This document shows, piece by piece, positions 6,509 to 14,669 of a stretch of DNA of 29,940 bases (position 1 is its first letter; the number at the start of each line of letters is the position of its first letter). The stretch is from the NCBI GenBank assembly GCA_041609995.1, contig JBFIPU010000022.1:1-29940 (forward strand), read 5' to 3'. Both the position numbers and the translations under genes were made by a program. The notes beneath the pieces were generated by a model. That model saw nothing but the letters and a program-made list of their open reading frames with translations, ran no database searches and had not been told where the DNA came from. This DNA comes from JABDOU01 sp041609995. GTDB lineage: Bacteria; Actinomycetota; Acidimicrobiia; Spongiisociales; SHLN01.

Positions 6509-8657
6509 CCTGCTGCGCTTCCACCTGACCGGAGAGCGTCCGGCCGGTTCGGAGCTGATGCGCGGCCCATTCGTTCCCGCGCTCATGGCTCCGTTCCTGG
6601 ACACGAGCACATTGCGGTACGACTATCCCCTGATCATGATCGACGACGACTCCGATGTCGTCGTTCGTCCGCTCACCGAGACGATCAACGAGCTGATCAG
6701 GCAAATGGCACCACCAGGACCGGCCGGCGAACAGAGGCGCCGCGTTTTGCTCCGATTGGAAGGCGACATGCGCCGGCAGGCCGCAGCAAATGGCGGCGGG
6801 ACCCTATCCGATCTGTGGGCGGCGGCGATCAGCCGTCTGCCTGACGAGGCAGACGCGGACTTTGCCGCCAGGGCCAGGCCCGAGATCGACGGTGTGGTCG
6901 TCGACTGTGATCCGCAGCTGGCGCAAGTGCTGGTAGAGCACCTCTGGCGAGTCGACTTCAAGGAGCGGGCCAAGCGATTTCGAGATGATGTCGAAACACT
7001 GCTGACGCGACTGGACGCAATCCTGTACGCCGACCATGCCAGGTCGAGGGCCGGAGTATCGCCTGCCGGCCTCCAGGCCTCGGTTGGGTCGAGCTTCCGT
7101 CGGGAATTCGATTTCGACGAGTGGTCCCGACTGGTTACTCCGATGACCCCGGCCGCCCTTCATCCTGACCGTCGCCGGCGCCTGGAGTTGACTGTTTCGA
7201 TTCTCGAGGGTCAAGAATTCTTCGCTCGGCCCGACGAATACCGATTCGACAGCTGTGTGGAGGCCGATCTGGCGTTCCGCCGCCGGATTCCGCATATGGT
7301 GGATCTGGTGAAGGCCCTCACAATCGCCAGGCTCGAAGTGGAGAATCAATACCGGGACCAACACAACGATTACTTCCGAACGTTCGACGAGAAATCACTG
7401 ACCCGGGACGACCTGGACGTGTTCCCCACGTACCTCGTTTGTTGCAACGCCGCCGACATGGACGAAAGAGAGGTGGGCAAAGCCGTCGAGCTCATCAGCT
7501 CCGACAAGCCGTTCAAGATCATGATTCAAACCCAGGAGATCTTGGCCGAGCCGTCGATCGGAGGCGTGCGCTGGCCGGGCGAAGGTACCCGCCTCGCCAA
7601 TTTGGCCCTGGGGCTTCCTGAGACGTTCGTGTTGCAGGCAACCAACTCGCACCTCCCACGCATGGAACCCGGTATCCGGCGCGGATTGTTGTTTCGGGGA
7701 CCGGTCGTGTTCAACATCTTTTGCGGTCTGGCATCGACATCAGGCATCAGCACGTACCTCATCGGTGCCGCCGCAACCCGGTCTCGAGCATTTCCCACGT
7801 TCATCTACGACCCGGCTGCGGGCGACGATTGGGCATCGTGCTTCCAGCTCGACTTCAACCCGCAGAATTGGCTCGATTGGCCGACGAAAGAGCTTTCCTA
7901 TGAGGACGCCGATCTCGGCCTGGCCAAAGAAGAACTGGACTTCACTTTCGTCGATTTCGCAGCCTGCGATCCCCGGTACGCAGAACACTTCTGGCCGGTT
8001 CCGACGGCGAAGTGGAGCGATGAAATGGAGCGGGTTACCCGCTTCCTCAACGGGGACCCGCCCAGCAACCAGGTGCCGTACATATGGGCGGCGTCTGGTG
8101 ACGGTGCCCTGGCACGATTGGTCATCGACCGCCAGCTCATCCAGGCGGCGCGGTCGTGCCGACGTAACTGGCGGAGCCTGCAAGAACTGGCCGGCATCCA
8201 CAACTCGCACGCCACTCGGATTCTCGAAGCCGAGCGCACTCGCTGGGAGAACGAGCGGGCATCCGAGATGATGCAATCGTTCGAACAGGCCACGCCCCGA
8301 CCGGAGGAGGAGACGATCCGCGAGGCCGACGCGTCGGGCACAACCGATGCACCTGGTGATGACGCACCTGAGGCGGTGAATCCTGACGTGGCCTATATCG
8401 AAACAGCACGTTGCACGACCTGTGACGAGTGCACTTCGATCAACCCCCGGATGTTCGCCTACGACGAGAACAAACAGGCCTACATAGCAGATCTGACCGC
8501 CGGCACCTACCGCGAGATGGTCGAAGCCGCCGAGGTCTGTCAAGTGGCGATCATCCACCCTGGGAAACCCTGGAATCCCAATGAGCCGGGCTTGGAACTG
8601 CTGGTGGAAAGGGCTGCCGCCTTCAATCAGGCCGGTGCCTCTCGGGGTCAATCGTGA
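6495..8657 (+). CDS. Large uncharacterised protein with C-terminal [4Fe-4S]-ferredoxin-like domain
   Basis: This 720-aa protein starts at ATG 6495, with GGAGAGGG just before it, inside the last codons of korB. The final ~85 residues contain CTTCDEC (Cys640, 643, 646) and AEVCQVAIIHPG (Cys682), the CxxCxxC...C spacing of one [4Fe-4S] ferredoxin cluster, although the usual Pro after the last Cys is Val. The first ~600 residues are soluble and match no family I can name with confidence. They include a charged helical region (about 130-190), a segment near 360-420 (FKIMIQTQEIL, GTRLANLALGLPETFVLQA), and an aromatic, Asp-rich stretch AFPTFIYDPAAGDDW...NPQNWLDWP near 430-465. The latter recalls pieces of pyruvate:ferredoxin oxidoreductase (weak impression only). 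From its position it is probably an electron-transfer or scaffold subunit of the oxidoreductase. Confidence 0.75.
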   Translation: MRSTDLLRFHLTGERPAGSELMRGPFVPALMAPFLDTSTLRYDYPLIMIDDDSDVVVRPLTETINELIRQMAPPGPAGEQRRRVLLRLEGDMRRQAAANGGGTLSDLWAAAISRLPDEADADFAARARPEIDGVVVDCDPQLAQVLVEHLWRVDFKERAKRFRDDVETLLTRLDAILYADHARSRAGVSPAGLQASVGSSFRREFDFDEWSRLVTPMTPAALHPDRRRRLELTVSILEGQEFFARPDEYRFDSCVEADLAFRRRIPHMVDLVKALTIARLEVENQYRDQHNDYFRTFDEKSLTRDDLDVFPTYLVCCNAADMDEREVGKAVELISSDKPFKIMIQTQEILAEPSIGGVRWPGEGTRLANLALGLPETFVLQATNSHLPRMEPGIRRGLLFRGPVVFNIFCGLASTSGISTYLIGAAATRSRAFPTFIYDPAAGDDWASCFQLDFNPQNWLDWPTKELSYEDADLGLAKEELDFTFVDFAACDPRYAEHFWPVPTAKWSDEMERVTRFLNGDPPSNQVPYIWAASGDGALARLVIDRQLIQAARSCRRNWRSLQELAGIHNSHATRILEAERTRWENERASEMMQSFEQATPRPEEETIREADASGTTDAPGDDAPEAVNPDVAYIETARCTTCDECTSINPRMFAYDENKQAYIADLTAGTYREMVEAAEVCQVAIIHPGKPWNPNEPGLELLVERAAAFNQAGASRGQS

Positions 8658-8729
8658 CGATCGCCTCTACCAGAGCCGGGTTTCGGATTGACATGGTGAC
8701 CAACAGGACGAAGCAGGAAGGAGGAACAC

Positions 8730-9185
8730 ATGACGCTCCTCGGCGGCACCGTTGAATCGGCCAAGAAGCTCCGAGAAGAACTCCGGGCGGCGATGATCGA
8801 TCTGGAACGGATCATCTCTTCGCCCTCGCAGGCTCCCACCTGGATTGCGGCAGTACACCACCGCACGCGTGAACTGCAGGGCGCGCTGGCCAGGCACATA
8901 ACCGAGGTGGAGAGCGAGACCGGGATCATGACTCGGATCGTCGACGATGCGCCGCGCTTGGCAGGACAGGCAGACCGCCTGCGCCAGGATCACGTCGAAT
9001 TGTCCGATTCGATCGAGCACGTCCTCGAACTAGCTGCAGGCCTCGGTCGAGAGACTGCCGCGATCGAGCGTAGGGCTCTCCGCGATTCGGCGCTCGAGCT
9101 ACTCGGGGCACTCAGCAGGCATCGCCAGCGAGGTGTCGACTTCGTATACGACGCGTATGACTTTGACCTGGGTGGTCAGGGCTGA
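8730..9185 (+). CDS. Small all-helical His-rich protein, possibly hemerythrin-like
   Basis: This 151-aa protein is predicted all helical and soluble. Histidines and acids recur in a way that suits a four-helix bundle with a metal site: HH at 43-44, H56 with E59 and E61, H88, H97, and H131 followed by D137 and D141. This resembles hemerythrin HHE proteins, but the exact HxxxE spacings were not confirmed, so the assignment is inference. The C-terminus VDFVYDAYDFDLGGQG is distinctive. AAGGAGG, a near-perfect ribosome-binding site, lies 7 nt before the ATG. It closes the redox operon, 72 bp after the Fe-S protein. An oxygen-sensing or redox-protective partner for the oxygen-sensitive oxidoreductase would fit. 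Confidence 0.65.
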   Translation: MTLLGGTVESAKKLREELRAAMIDLERIISSPSQAPTWIAAVHHRTRELQGALARHITEVESETGIMTRIVDDAPRLAGQADRLRQDHVELSDSIEHVLELAAGLGRETAAIERRALRDSALELLGALSRHRQRGVDFVYDAYDFDLGGQG

Positions 9186-9446
9186 GCCGAAGGCGCCTGG
9201 GACGCCAGCCGGTCTGCTCTGAGGTAGCGCTGGGTTCGTTCGCGCCCGCTTGCGTCGAGCAGGCGCTGGAACCCGAACGCAGGAGCGTCTAACACCGGCT
9301 CCGGGGTCGGCCCGAACGCATGCCCCGCATCTGGATTCTCTCGTCTTGCCCGATATCGGTTGATTCGACCGGCACTGCGACTCGGCCGCCCCTCGGGGCG
9401 GGCCCATGGGTTCGGTTTCTCCACACCACCTATCCTCGGGTCGATC
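9186..9446 (+). promoter_or_regulatory. leuS upstream region with leaderless-type promoter
   Basis: No convincing gene is seen in this 261-bp gap. A GC hairpin, CGCCCC-TC-GGGGCG, lies around 9387-9400. TATCCT at 9431-9436 is a good -10 hexamer only 10 nt before the leuS ATG, and no Shine-Dalgarno sequence is present, which suggests a very short or absent leader. No T-box features or Leu-rich leader peptide were found. A minus-strand frame is open across the gap but cannot be supported. Confidence 0.4.
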
Positions 9447-12071
9447 ATGGCATACAACCCCCGAGTGATCGAGCCGAAGTGGCAGCAGTACTGGCTCGAC
9501 AACGAGACGTTCAAGGTCGAGGTCGATCACGACATGCCGAAGTTCTACGTGCTCGACATGTTCCCCTACCCGTCGGGTGACGGCCTGCACGTAGGCCATC
9601 CCGAGGGGTATACGGCCACGGACATCGTGGCCCGGTACAAGCGTATGCGGGGCTTCAATGTGCTGCATCCGATGGGATGGGATGCGTTTGGCCTGCCCGC
9701 CGAGCAGTACGCGGTTCAGACCGGTACCCACCCACGCGAGACGACGGCCCGCAACATCGAGACGTTCCGGCGTCAGATTCAGGCTCTCGGGTTCAGCTAC
9801 GACTGGTCGCGTGAGATCGATACCACCGATCCCGGGTACGTGAAATGGACGCAGTGGATTTTCTCGCAGCTGTTCAAGAAAGGCCTGGCGTACGAGGCGG
9901 AGATCCCCGTCAACTGGTGTCCTGCTCTGGGCACGGTGCTCGCCAACGAGGAGGTCATCGACGGCAAGAGCGAGAGGGGCGGGTATCCGGTGATTCGCGT
10001 ACCTCTCAAGCAGTGGATGCTCAAGATCACGGCGTACGCCGATCAACTGCTCGATGACCTCGAGGATCTCGACTGGCCCGAGCCCATCAAGAAGCTGCAG
10101 GCAGACTGGATCGGCAGGTCGGAAGGGGCGGAGATCACGTTCGACGTTGTCGGCCACGACCTCGAGATCACTGTCTTCACGACCCGCCACGACACGCTGT
10201 TCGGCGCGACCTATATGGTGCTCGCCCCGGAGCACCCATATGTCGACCAGATCACGTCCGACGAACAGCGAGCAACTGTGGAGGCCTACAAGGCCGAGGC
10301 CGCCCGCAAGTCGGAGCTGCGGCGGCAGGCGGAGTTGGACGACAAGACCGGTGTTCCCACCGGCGGCTTTTGCGTGAATCCGGCGACCGGCGAGGAGATC
10401 CCGATCTGGATCGCCGACTACGTGCTCGTGCACTACGGAACCGGAGCCGTCATGGGCGTTCCCGCTCACGATGTCCGGGACTACGCGTTCGCCCGGGAGT
10501 TCGGGATGCCGATCATCGAGGTCGTCTCTGGTGGCAATGTCGCCTCGGAGGCGTATCTCGGCGAGGGGGTGGCTGTCAACTCCGGGTTCATGAACGGCCT
10601 GGCCACAGCCGAGGCCAAGAAGGCCATGACCGAGTGGCTGGAACGCGAGGGTCACGGCCGGGCGGCGGTGAGCTACAAGATGCGCGATTGGCTGTTCAGT
10701 CGCCAGCGCTATTGGGGCGAGCCGTTCCCGGTGATCCATGTCGATGGTGAGGCGAAGCTGGTTCCGTTCGATGAGCTCCCGGTTCTGCTTCCCGACCTCG
10801 ATGACTTTGCACCATCTGGCGATTTCAGCACCCCGCTGGAGCGGGTACCCGAGTGGATCAACACCATCGATCCCGAGACCGGCCGGCCCGCCCAGCGTGA
10901 CAAGAACACCATGCCACAGTGGGCGGGAAGCTGCTGGTACTACCTGCGCTTCGTCGATCCCAACAACGACACCGAAGCCTGGTCGAAATCGGCCGAGAAC
11001 TACTGGATGCCCGTCGACCTCTACGTGGGAGGTGCCGAGCACGCCACGCTTCACCTGTTGTATGCACGCTTCTGGCACAAGGTGCTCTTCGATCTGGGTC
11101 ACGTGTCGACCAGCGAACCCTTCCAGCGCCTGATCAACCAGGGCATGGTCCAGGGTTTCAGCTACCGGTATTACGACGACAATGTGGACGACCTCGACGG
11201 TGTCGAAGTCAAGCTGTACTCCAGCAAGGACGTCTCGACGACCCTGGAGGGGGCGGAGGTCGACGGGACCCCAGTCAAGGCCCGGTGGCTGCCCATGGCC
11301 GAGATCGCTCGAGATTCGGAGGGTCGACCCGTGCACCCATCCAACCGGGACGTGTTGTTGGAAGAGGTCATCGAGAAGATGTCGAAGAGCCGCGGAAACG
11401 TGATCAACCCCGACGAAGTGGTGGCCGCCTATGGAGCCGACTCCCTTCGGCTGTATGAGATGTTCATGGGGCCGCTCGAAAAGGCCGCCCCCTGGTCGAC
11501 GGAAGGCATTGCGGGTGTATACCGCTTCTTACAGAAAGCATGGCGGCTGTTCATCGACGATCGCCGCCAAGATGATCCGCTCGAGGAACTGGCGGCAGGC
11601 GAGGGGACCGACGCCCAGCGGCGACTCACGGCACTCACGATCAAAGGTGTCACCGATGACATCGAAGGGCTGCGCTTCAACACCGCGATCAGCAAGCTGA
11701 TGGTCTGGGTGCGCGACATCGGCAAGGAGGGCCCGATTCCGAGAGCGCACGCCGACTCATTCGTCCTCCTTCTTTCGCCCCTCGCACCGCACATTGCCGA
11801 AGAGTTGTGGTCGCGTGTGGGGCACGAGGACACCCTCGCCTACGAGCCCTGGCCGACATACGACCCCACGGTCATCGCCGCCGACACCGTGACGATGGTC
11901 GTGCAGGTGAACGGCAAGCTCCGGGACACCTTGGAGGTGGATGCCGACATCGATGAGGACACGGCGATCGCCCTGGCGGTGGCTTCCGAAAAGGTACAGG
12001 CCCATCTGCAAGGTGTCGATCCAACCAGGGTGATCGCCAAGCCACCCAAATTCGTGAACCTGGTTGTGTAG
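9447..12071 (+). CDS. leuS: Leucyl-tRNA synthetase
   Basis: The 874-aa class I synthetase charges tRNA-Leu. The HIGH-equivalent HVGH is at residues 48-51, within YPSGDGLHVGHPEGYTATD. KMSKS is at 644-648, followed by RGNVINPDEVV. The editing (CP1) domain is in between, with TTRHDTLFGATYMVLAPEHP and YGTGAVMGVPAHDVRDYAFA. CWYYLRFVDPNN and YVGGAEHATLHLLYARF are also typical. The length is normal for bacterial LeuRS. The start MAYNPRVIEPKWQQYW matches the family; the open frame upstream (from 9360) lacks conservation. It appears to begin a new transcription unit. Confidence 0.98.
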   Translation: MAYNPRVIEPKWQQYWLDNETFKVEVDHDMPKFYVLDMFPYPSGDGLHVGHPEGYTATDIVARYKRMRGFNVLHPMGWDAFGLPAEQYAVQTGTHPRETTARNIETFRRQIQALGFSYDWSREIDTTDPGYVKWTQWIFSQLFKKGLAYEAEIPVNWCPALGTVLANEEVIDGKSERGGYPVIRVPLKQWMLKITAYADQLLDDLEDLDWPEPIKKLQADWIGRSEGAEITFDVVGHDLEITVFTTRHDTLFGATYMVLAPEHPYVDQITSDEQRATVEAYKAEAARKSELRRQAELDDKTGVPTGGFCVNPATGEEIPIWIADYVLVHYGTGAVMGVPAHDVRDYAFAREFGMPIIEVVSGGNVASEAYLGEGVAVNSGFMNGLATAEAKKAMTEWLEREGHGRAAVSYKMRDWLFSRQRYWGEPFPVIHVDGEAKLVPFDELPVLLPDLDDFAPSGDFSTPLERVPEWINTIDPETGRPAQRDKNTMPQWAGSCWYYLRFVDPNNDTEAWSKSAENYWMPVDLYVGGAEHATLHLLYARFWHKVLFDLGHVSTSEPFQRLINQGMVQGFSYRYYDDNVDDLDGVEVKLYSSKDVSTTLEGAEVDGTPVKARWLPMAEIARDSEGRPVHPSNRDVLLEEVIEKMSKSRGNVINPDEVVAAYGADSLRLYEMFMGPLEKAAPWSTEGIAGVYRFLQKAWRLFIDDRRQDDPLEELAAGEGTDAQRRLTALTIKGVTDDIEGLRFNTAISKLMVWVRDIGKEGPIPRAHADSFVLLLSPLAPHIAEELWSRVGHEDTLAYEPWPTYDPTVIAADTVTMVVQVNGKLRDTLEVDADIDEDTAIALAVASEKVQAHLQGVDPTRVIAKPPKFVNLVV

Positions 12072-12404
12072 ATGCCCCGCCCCCGGGCCCGCATCCGCCC
12101 GTCACGCCGATTCGTTCCGCTCATGGACCGGTTCGTGCTGCCAGGTGTCAGGGGCGTCACCACCCCCTGGGGGGTGTATGTGTCCGAGAGCATCGACTGG
12201 GACTCAGAGTCCGGCCGGCGGCTCATCCGCCATGAGCTGGAGCACGTGGCCCAATTCGCCCGTTACGGCATCGCCCGTTTCCTGTACCTCTATGTTCGCG
12301 AGTACCTGAGAAACCGTCGCGCCGGCATGAGCCACCACGAGGCCTACTACAACATCAGCTACGAGGCCGATGCCCGCAGGGCAGCACGCGAGGCGGGCCC
12401 ATGA
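12072..12404 (+). CDS. Small HExxH protein (putative zinc metallopeptidase-like)
   Basis: This 110-aa protein carries RHELEHVAQF, an HExxH zinc motif, about residue 54. YYNISYEADARRAA about 40 residues later offers a glutamate that could be the third ligand. This arrangement is seen in short actinobacterial proteins related to DUF4157-type domains (established only loosely; I assign by pattern). A basic N-terminus (RPRARIRPSRR) precedes it. It starts directly after the leuS stop (ATG 12072) and ends in an ATGA overlap with the CPBP protease. ATG 12123 is an alternative start, and neither has a clear ribosome-binding site, so coupling to leuS is likely. Activity is unproven. Confidence 0.7.
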   Translation: MPRPRARIRPSRRFVPLMDRFVLPGVRGVTTPWGVYVSESIDWDSESGRRLIRHELEHVAQFARYGIARFLYLYVREYLRNRRAGMSHHEAYYNISYEADARRAAREAGP

Positions 12405-13210
12405 CCTACGACGACGGTCTGCCTCCCGGCTGGGGAGGCCTCGGTTCCCAGGGCCAGCCGAAAGAGCCGGTCGTGCAACCTCGCCCCCGGGGGGTCATCC
12501 CGGTGGCAGCCGGCTTTGCCGTCTTCATGGGAGGCATTCTCGGGGGTCTGGCAGGGTCTCTCGCAGGGCTGGCGCTGGGTGTGTACGACACCGCTGACCT
12601 ACTCTCGTTGGAATCCACCGGCGACGCCTTCATTCGATTCCTCATCATGTCGAGCGCCGGCCAGTTCCTGGCGATGGGCCTGCTGCTGGCGATGTTCAGC
12701 CGGGTCTCGGGGACCGGCAATTGGGCTCGCGACTACGGCATGCAGGTGAAGGGCCGGGACGTCTTCTGGATCCCACTGGGGACGATGGTGCAGCTGGGCA
12801 GCGTCATCTTGCTTGCGCTCGCTGCCCAGGCTCTGGGAATCGAGGTGCCCACCCAGGAGGCAGCCGAGGCCGTCGAGGGATCCCGATCGACTCTTCAGCA
12901 GATCGGCCTCGGAATCATGATCATCGCCGTCGCCCCGGTAATCGAGGAAGTGTTGTTTCGTGGCCTGTGGCTGAAGGCGATGGTGGCGAAATATGGCCGA
13001 ACCACTGCCGTGATCGCCACCAGCCTCCTATTCGGCCTGGCCCACCTCCTCGATCCGTCAACTGCCTTTCTGATGCCGGCTCTGGTGATCGTCGGAATCG
13101 TGCTGGCGGCGGTGACGCTTCGCACGGGACGCCTGGGCCCGGCCATCATGATCCACGTCGGATTCAACCTGACGACCTTTGTGATCCTGCTGGCGCCTGC
13201 CGGGCTCTGA
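12401..13210 (+). CDS. CPBP-family intramembrane metalloprotease
   Basis: This is a 269-aa membrane protein with about six to eight hydrophobic segments from residue 31 on, after a Pro/Gly-rich cytoplasmic start. The Abi/CPBP motifs are complete: EEVLFRG with Glu182, Glu183 and Arg187, then FGLAHLL with His215, and IMIHVGFN with His252. In this family (Rce1 relatives) these residues form the active site within the membrane. The substrate is unknown; in bacteria members process prenylated or bacteriocin-type peptides or are linked to immunity. Translation is probably coupled to the preceding HExxH gene by the 4-bp overlap. The gene runs towards ppk2 with a 10-bp gap. Confidence 0.9.
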   Translation: MTYDDGLPPGWGGLGSQGQPKEPVVQPRPRGVIPVAAGFAVFMGGILGGLAGSLAGLALGVYDTADLLSLESTGDAFIRFLIMSSAGQFLAMGLLLAMFSRVSGTGNWARDYGMQVKGRDVFWIPLGTMVQLGSVILLALAAQALGIEVPTQEAAEAVEGSRSTLQQIGLGIMIIAVAPVIEEVLFRGLWLKAMVAKYGRTTAVIATSLLFGLAHLLDPSTAFLMPALVIVGIVLAAVTLRTGRLGPAIMIHVGFNLTTFVILLAPAGL

Positions 13211-13220
13211 GTCCGGAACG

Positions 13221-14015
13221 TCACTCGATGACGACGCCGCTCAGGTCTTCGCTCTTCGGATAGGACATGTTCAAACCATCGAGGGTCTCGACCATGACGC
13301 TGCTGATCACCAAATCCCGGTACCACTTGTGGTTGGCCGGGACCACGTACCACGGATTGTCGGCCGTCGACGTCTTCGACAGGACGTCCTCGAAAGCTTC
13401 CATGTAGTCGTTCCACCGGGCGCGCTGATCCAGGTCGCCGACGTCGAACTTCCAATGCTTGTTCGGATTGTCGAGGCGGGCCTGCAGCCGTTCCTTCTGT
13501 TCGTCCTTGCTGATGTGGAGATAGAACTTCACGATGGTGGTTCCCTCGTCTGCCAGCATCTGTTCCCAGTTCACGATGTGATCGAAGCGTTTCGCCCAGA
13601 CGCTCTCGGGGACGATGTCCCAGACCCGCACGACCAGCACATCCTCGTAGTGGCTCCGATTGAAGATGACGATCTCGCCGGTACCGGGCGTGTGTTGGTG
13701 GATTCGCCACAGGTAGTCGTGGGCGAGTTCTTCGGCCGTGGGTTTCTTGAAAGACGCGACTTTGACACCCTGCGGATTGACGTGCTCGAACACTTTGCGG
13801 ATCGTCCCGTCCTTGCCGCCGGCGTCCATTGCCTGTAAGACGACGAGGACCTTGTGCTTACCTTCGGCGTATAGGAGCTCCTGAAGGTCCTCCAGCCGCT
13901 CGTTGAGCTCCTTGGTTGCAGCTTTGGCCTCGTCACGGGTTATACCCCGGGTGTCGCCGGGCTCGACCTGGCTCAAGTCGACGTCGGTGCCGGGAGCAAC
14001 TCGGTAGCGATCCAT
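13221..14015 (-). CDS. ppk2: Polyphosphate kinase 2 family protein
   Basis: The 264-aa cytosolic enzyme transfers phosphate between polyphosphate and nucleotides. Walker A AMDAGGKDGT is at 62-71, the lid/Walker B region FNRSHYEDVLVVRV is near 118-131, and LYLH-type KFYLHISKDEQKERLQARL follows. PWYVVPANHKWYRDLVIS near the C-terminus is typical of the family. The length and the motif style suit the single-domain PPK2 group that phosphorylates AMP or ADP, but the preferred substrate is not readable. The ATG at 14015 has no Shine-Dalgarno sequence and lies 6 nt from a TAGGTT hexamer, so the message may be leaderless. It converges with the CPBP protease gene. Confidence 0.95.
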   Translation of the reverse strand: MDRYRVAPGTDVDLSQVEPGDTRGITRDEAKAATKELNERLEDLQELLYAEGKHKVLVVLQAMDAGGKDGTIRKVFEHVNPQGVKVASFKKPTAEELAHDYLWRIHQHTPGTGEIVIFNRSHYEDVLVVRVWDIVPESVWAKRFDHIVNWEQMLADEGTTIVKFYLHISKDEQKERLQARLDNPNKHWKFDVGDLDQRARWNDYMEAFEDVLSKTSTADNPWYVVPANHKWYRDLVISSVMVETLDGLNMSYPKSEDLSGVVIE

Positions 14016-14021
14016 CCGCCC

Positions 14022-14027
14022 AACCTA
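14022..14027 (-). promoter_or_regulatory. -10 hexamer of ppk2 (leaderless type)
   Basis: TAGGTT on the minus strand ends 6 nt before the ppk2 ATG. With the usual -10 to start-site distance, transcription would begin at or next to the A of the ATG. No -35 box is clear. Confidence 0.4.
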
Positions 14028-14102
14028 ATACCCGGGTGCGGCACACCCCCCGCTATCACCAGTCGAAAGGACGGGCGTCTGTGGTTACCCCGAGTCAATA
14101 TG

Positions 14103-14120
14103 GGCCGGGCGGCCCCGGCC
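14103..14120. terminator. GC-rich hairpin between ppk2 and the broken lipoprotein gene
   Basis: GGCCGGG (14103-14109) and CCCGGCC (14114-14120) form a perfect 7-bp stem with a 4-nt loop. It lies 46 bp past the end of the lipoprotein reading frame on the minus strand. There is no U-tract, so termination is only a possibility. Confidence 0.35.
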
Positions 14121-14165
14121 GTCTGTGCGCCGGTCAAAGGTTTGTTCTTGCCCCAATTGGCTCGA

Positions 14166-14669
14166 TCAGCTGACTGACTCGAAGCCCATGTCGGCCGTTG
14201 TCCCCCGCATCTCGGGGGGCTCGCCAACAACACATAGAAACACGTAACCACCCGGGTTGAGGGGCAGGAATGAGTCTGCTGCGGACTCCCCGGCAGCCGC
14301 CAATCGTCCATCGGGGTATCGCAGAGGGTCGGGATGTATCACCGAAGCGAACTCGGGAAACGCCAATTCCGACAACGACGACCACCCAGGCGGAATCCAC
14401 GACGTCGTCGACCGTCACCACCCTGCCTGCGTCAATTGACGCGAGCGTGACCTGGAACGGAACCGAATGCGCCTACTCGGGTCCGGCCACGGTGGCCAAC
14501 ACCGCCACGGTCAACGTGACCTTCGCCAACGCCAGCGACGACGATCCGGTTGCATTGGAGATAGCCGCGCTCGAGCCCGGGTTCATGTGGAGCTTGCCGG
14601 ATCACCGCACCCGCTCAGCGCCAGAACGGTGATCGCGCCGAGCAGCAAGAACGCGAACGATCTCGCCAT
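14166..14669 (-). pseudogene. Secreted lipoprotein gene disrupted by an internal inversion
   Basis: The minus strand from 14669 encodes MARSFAFLLLGAITVLALSG then CGDPASST and a stop (14585-14583): a clear lipoprotein signal with lipobox LSGC. The next part of the protein is found on the PLUS strand (about 14351-14584): a Thr/Ser-rich linker, then ASVTWNGTECAYSGPATV and ending ALEIAALEPGF. The rest is back on the minus strand (about 14357-14166), FASVIHPDPLRYPDGRLAAA, LNPGGYVFLCVVGEPPEM, and a stop. Flipping 14349-14584 joins all parts in one frame at both junctions and gives a lipoprotein of about 167 aa. The G-Y-x-F-x-C element near the end resembles a cupredoxin-like beta sandwich (inference). 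A TGA just outside the right repeat could also inactivate the gene; the left copy has CGA at the matching codon. Confidence 0.75.
14349..14584. other. Inverted 236-bp segment bounded by short inverted repeats
   Basis: The left arm GAACTCGGG (14349-14357) and the right arm CCCGGGTTC (14576-14584) are inverted copies with one mismatch. The 218 bp between them carries the middle of the lipoprotein on the strand opposite to both ends. The arms coincide exactly with the points where the protein changes strand. Confidence 0.7.

Noticed and set aside
9176..9514. Minus-strand 112-codon frame before leuS
   Set aside because: It overlaps the leuS promoter and N-terminus, has no ribosome-binding site and resembles no family.
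9099..11336. Long minus-strand frame (745 codons) opposite leuS
   Set aside because: It is a shadow of the highly conserved leuS gene in high-GC DNA, with no family features.
14270..14632. Plus-strand 120-codon frame taken as an independent gene
   Set aside because: It has no signal peptide or ribosome-binding site, and its only protein-like part (14351-14584) is the inverted middle of the minus-strand lipoprotein.
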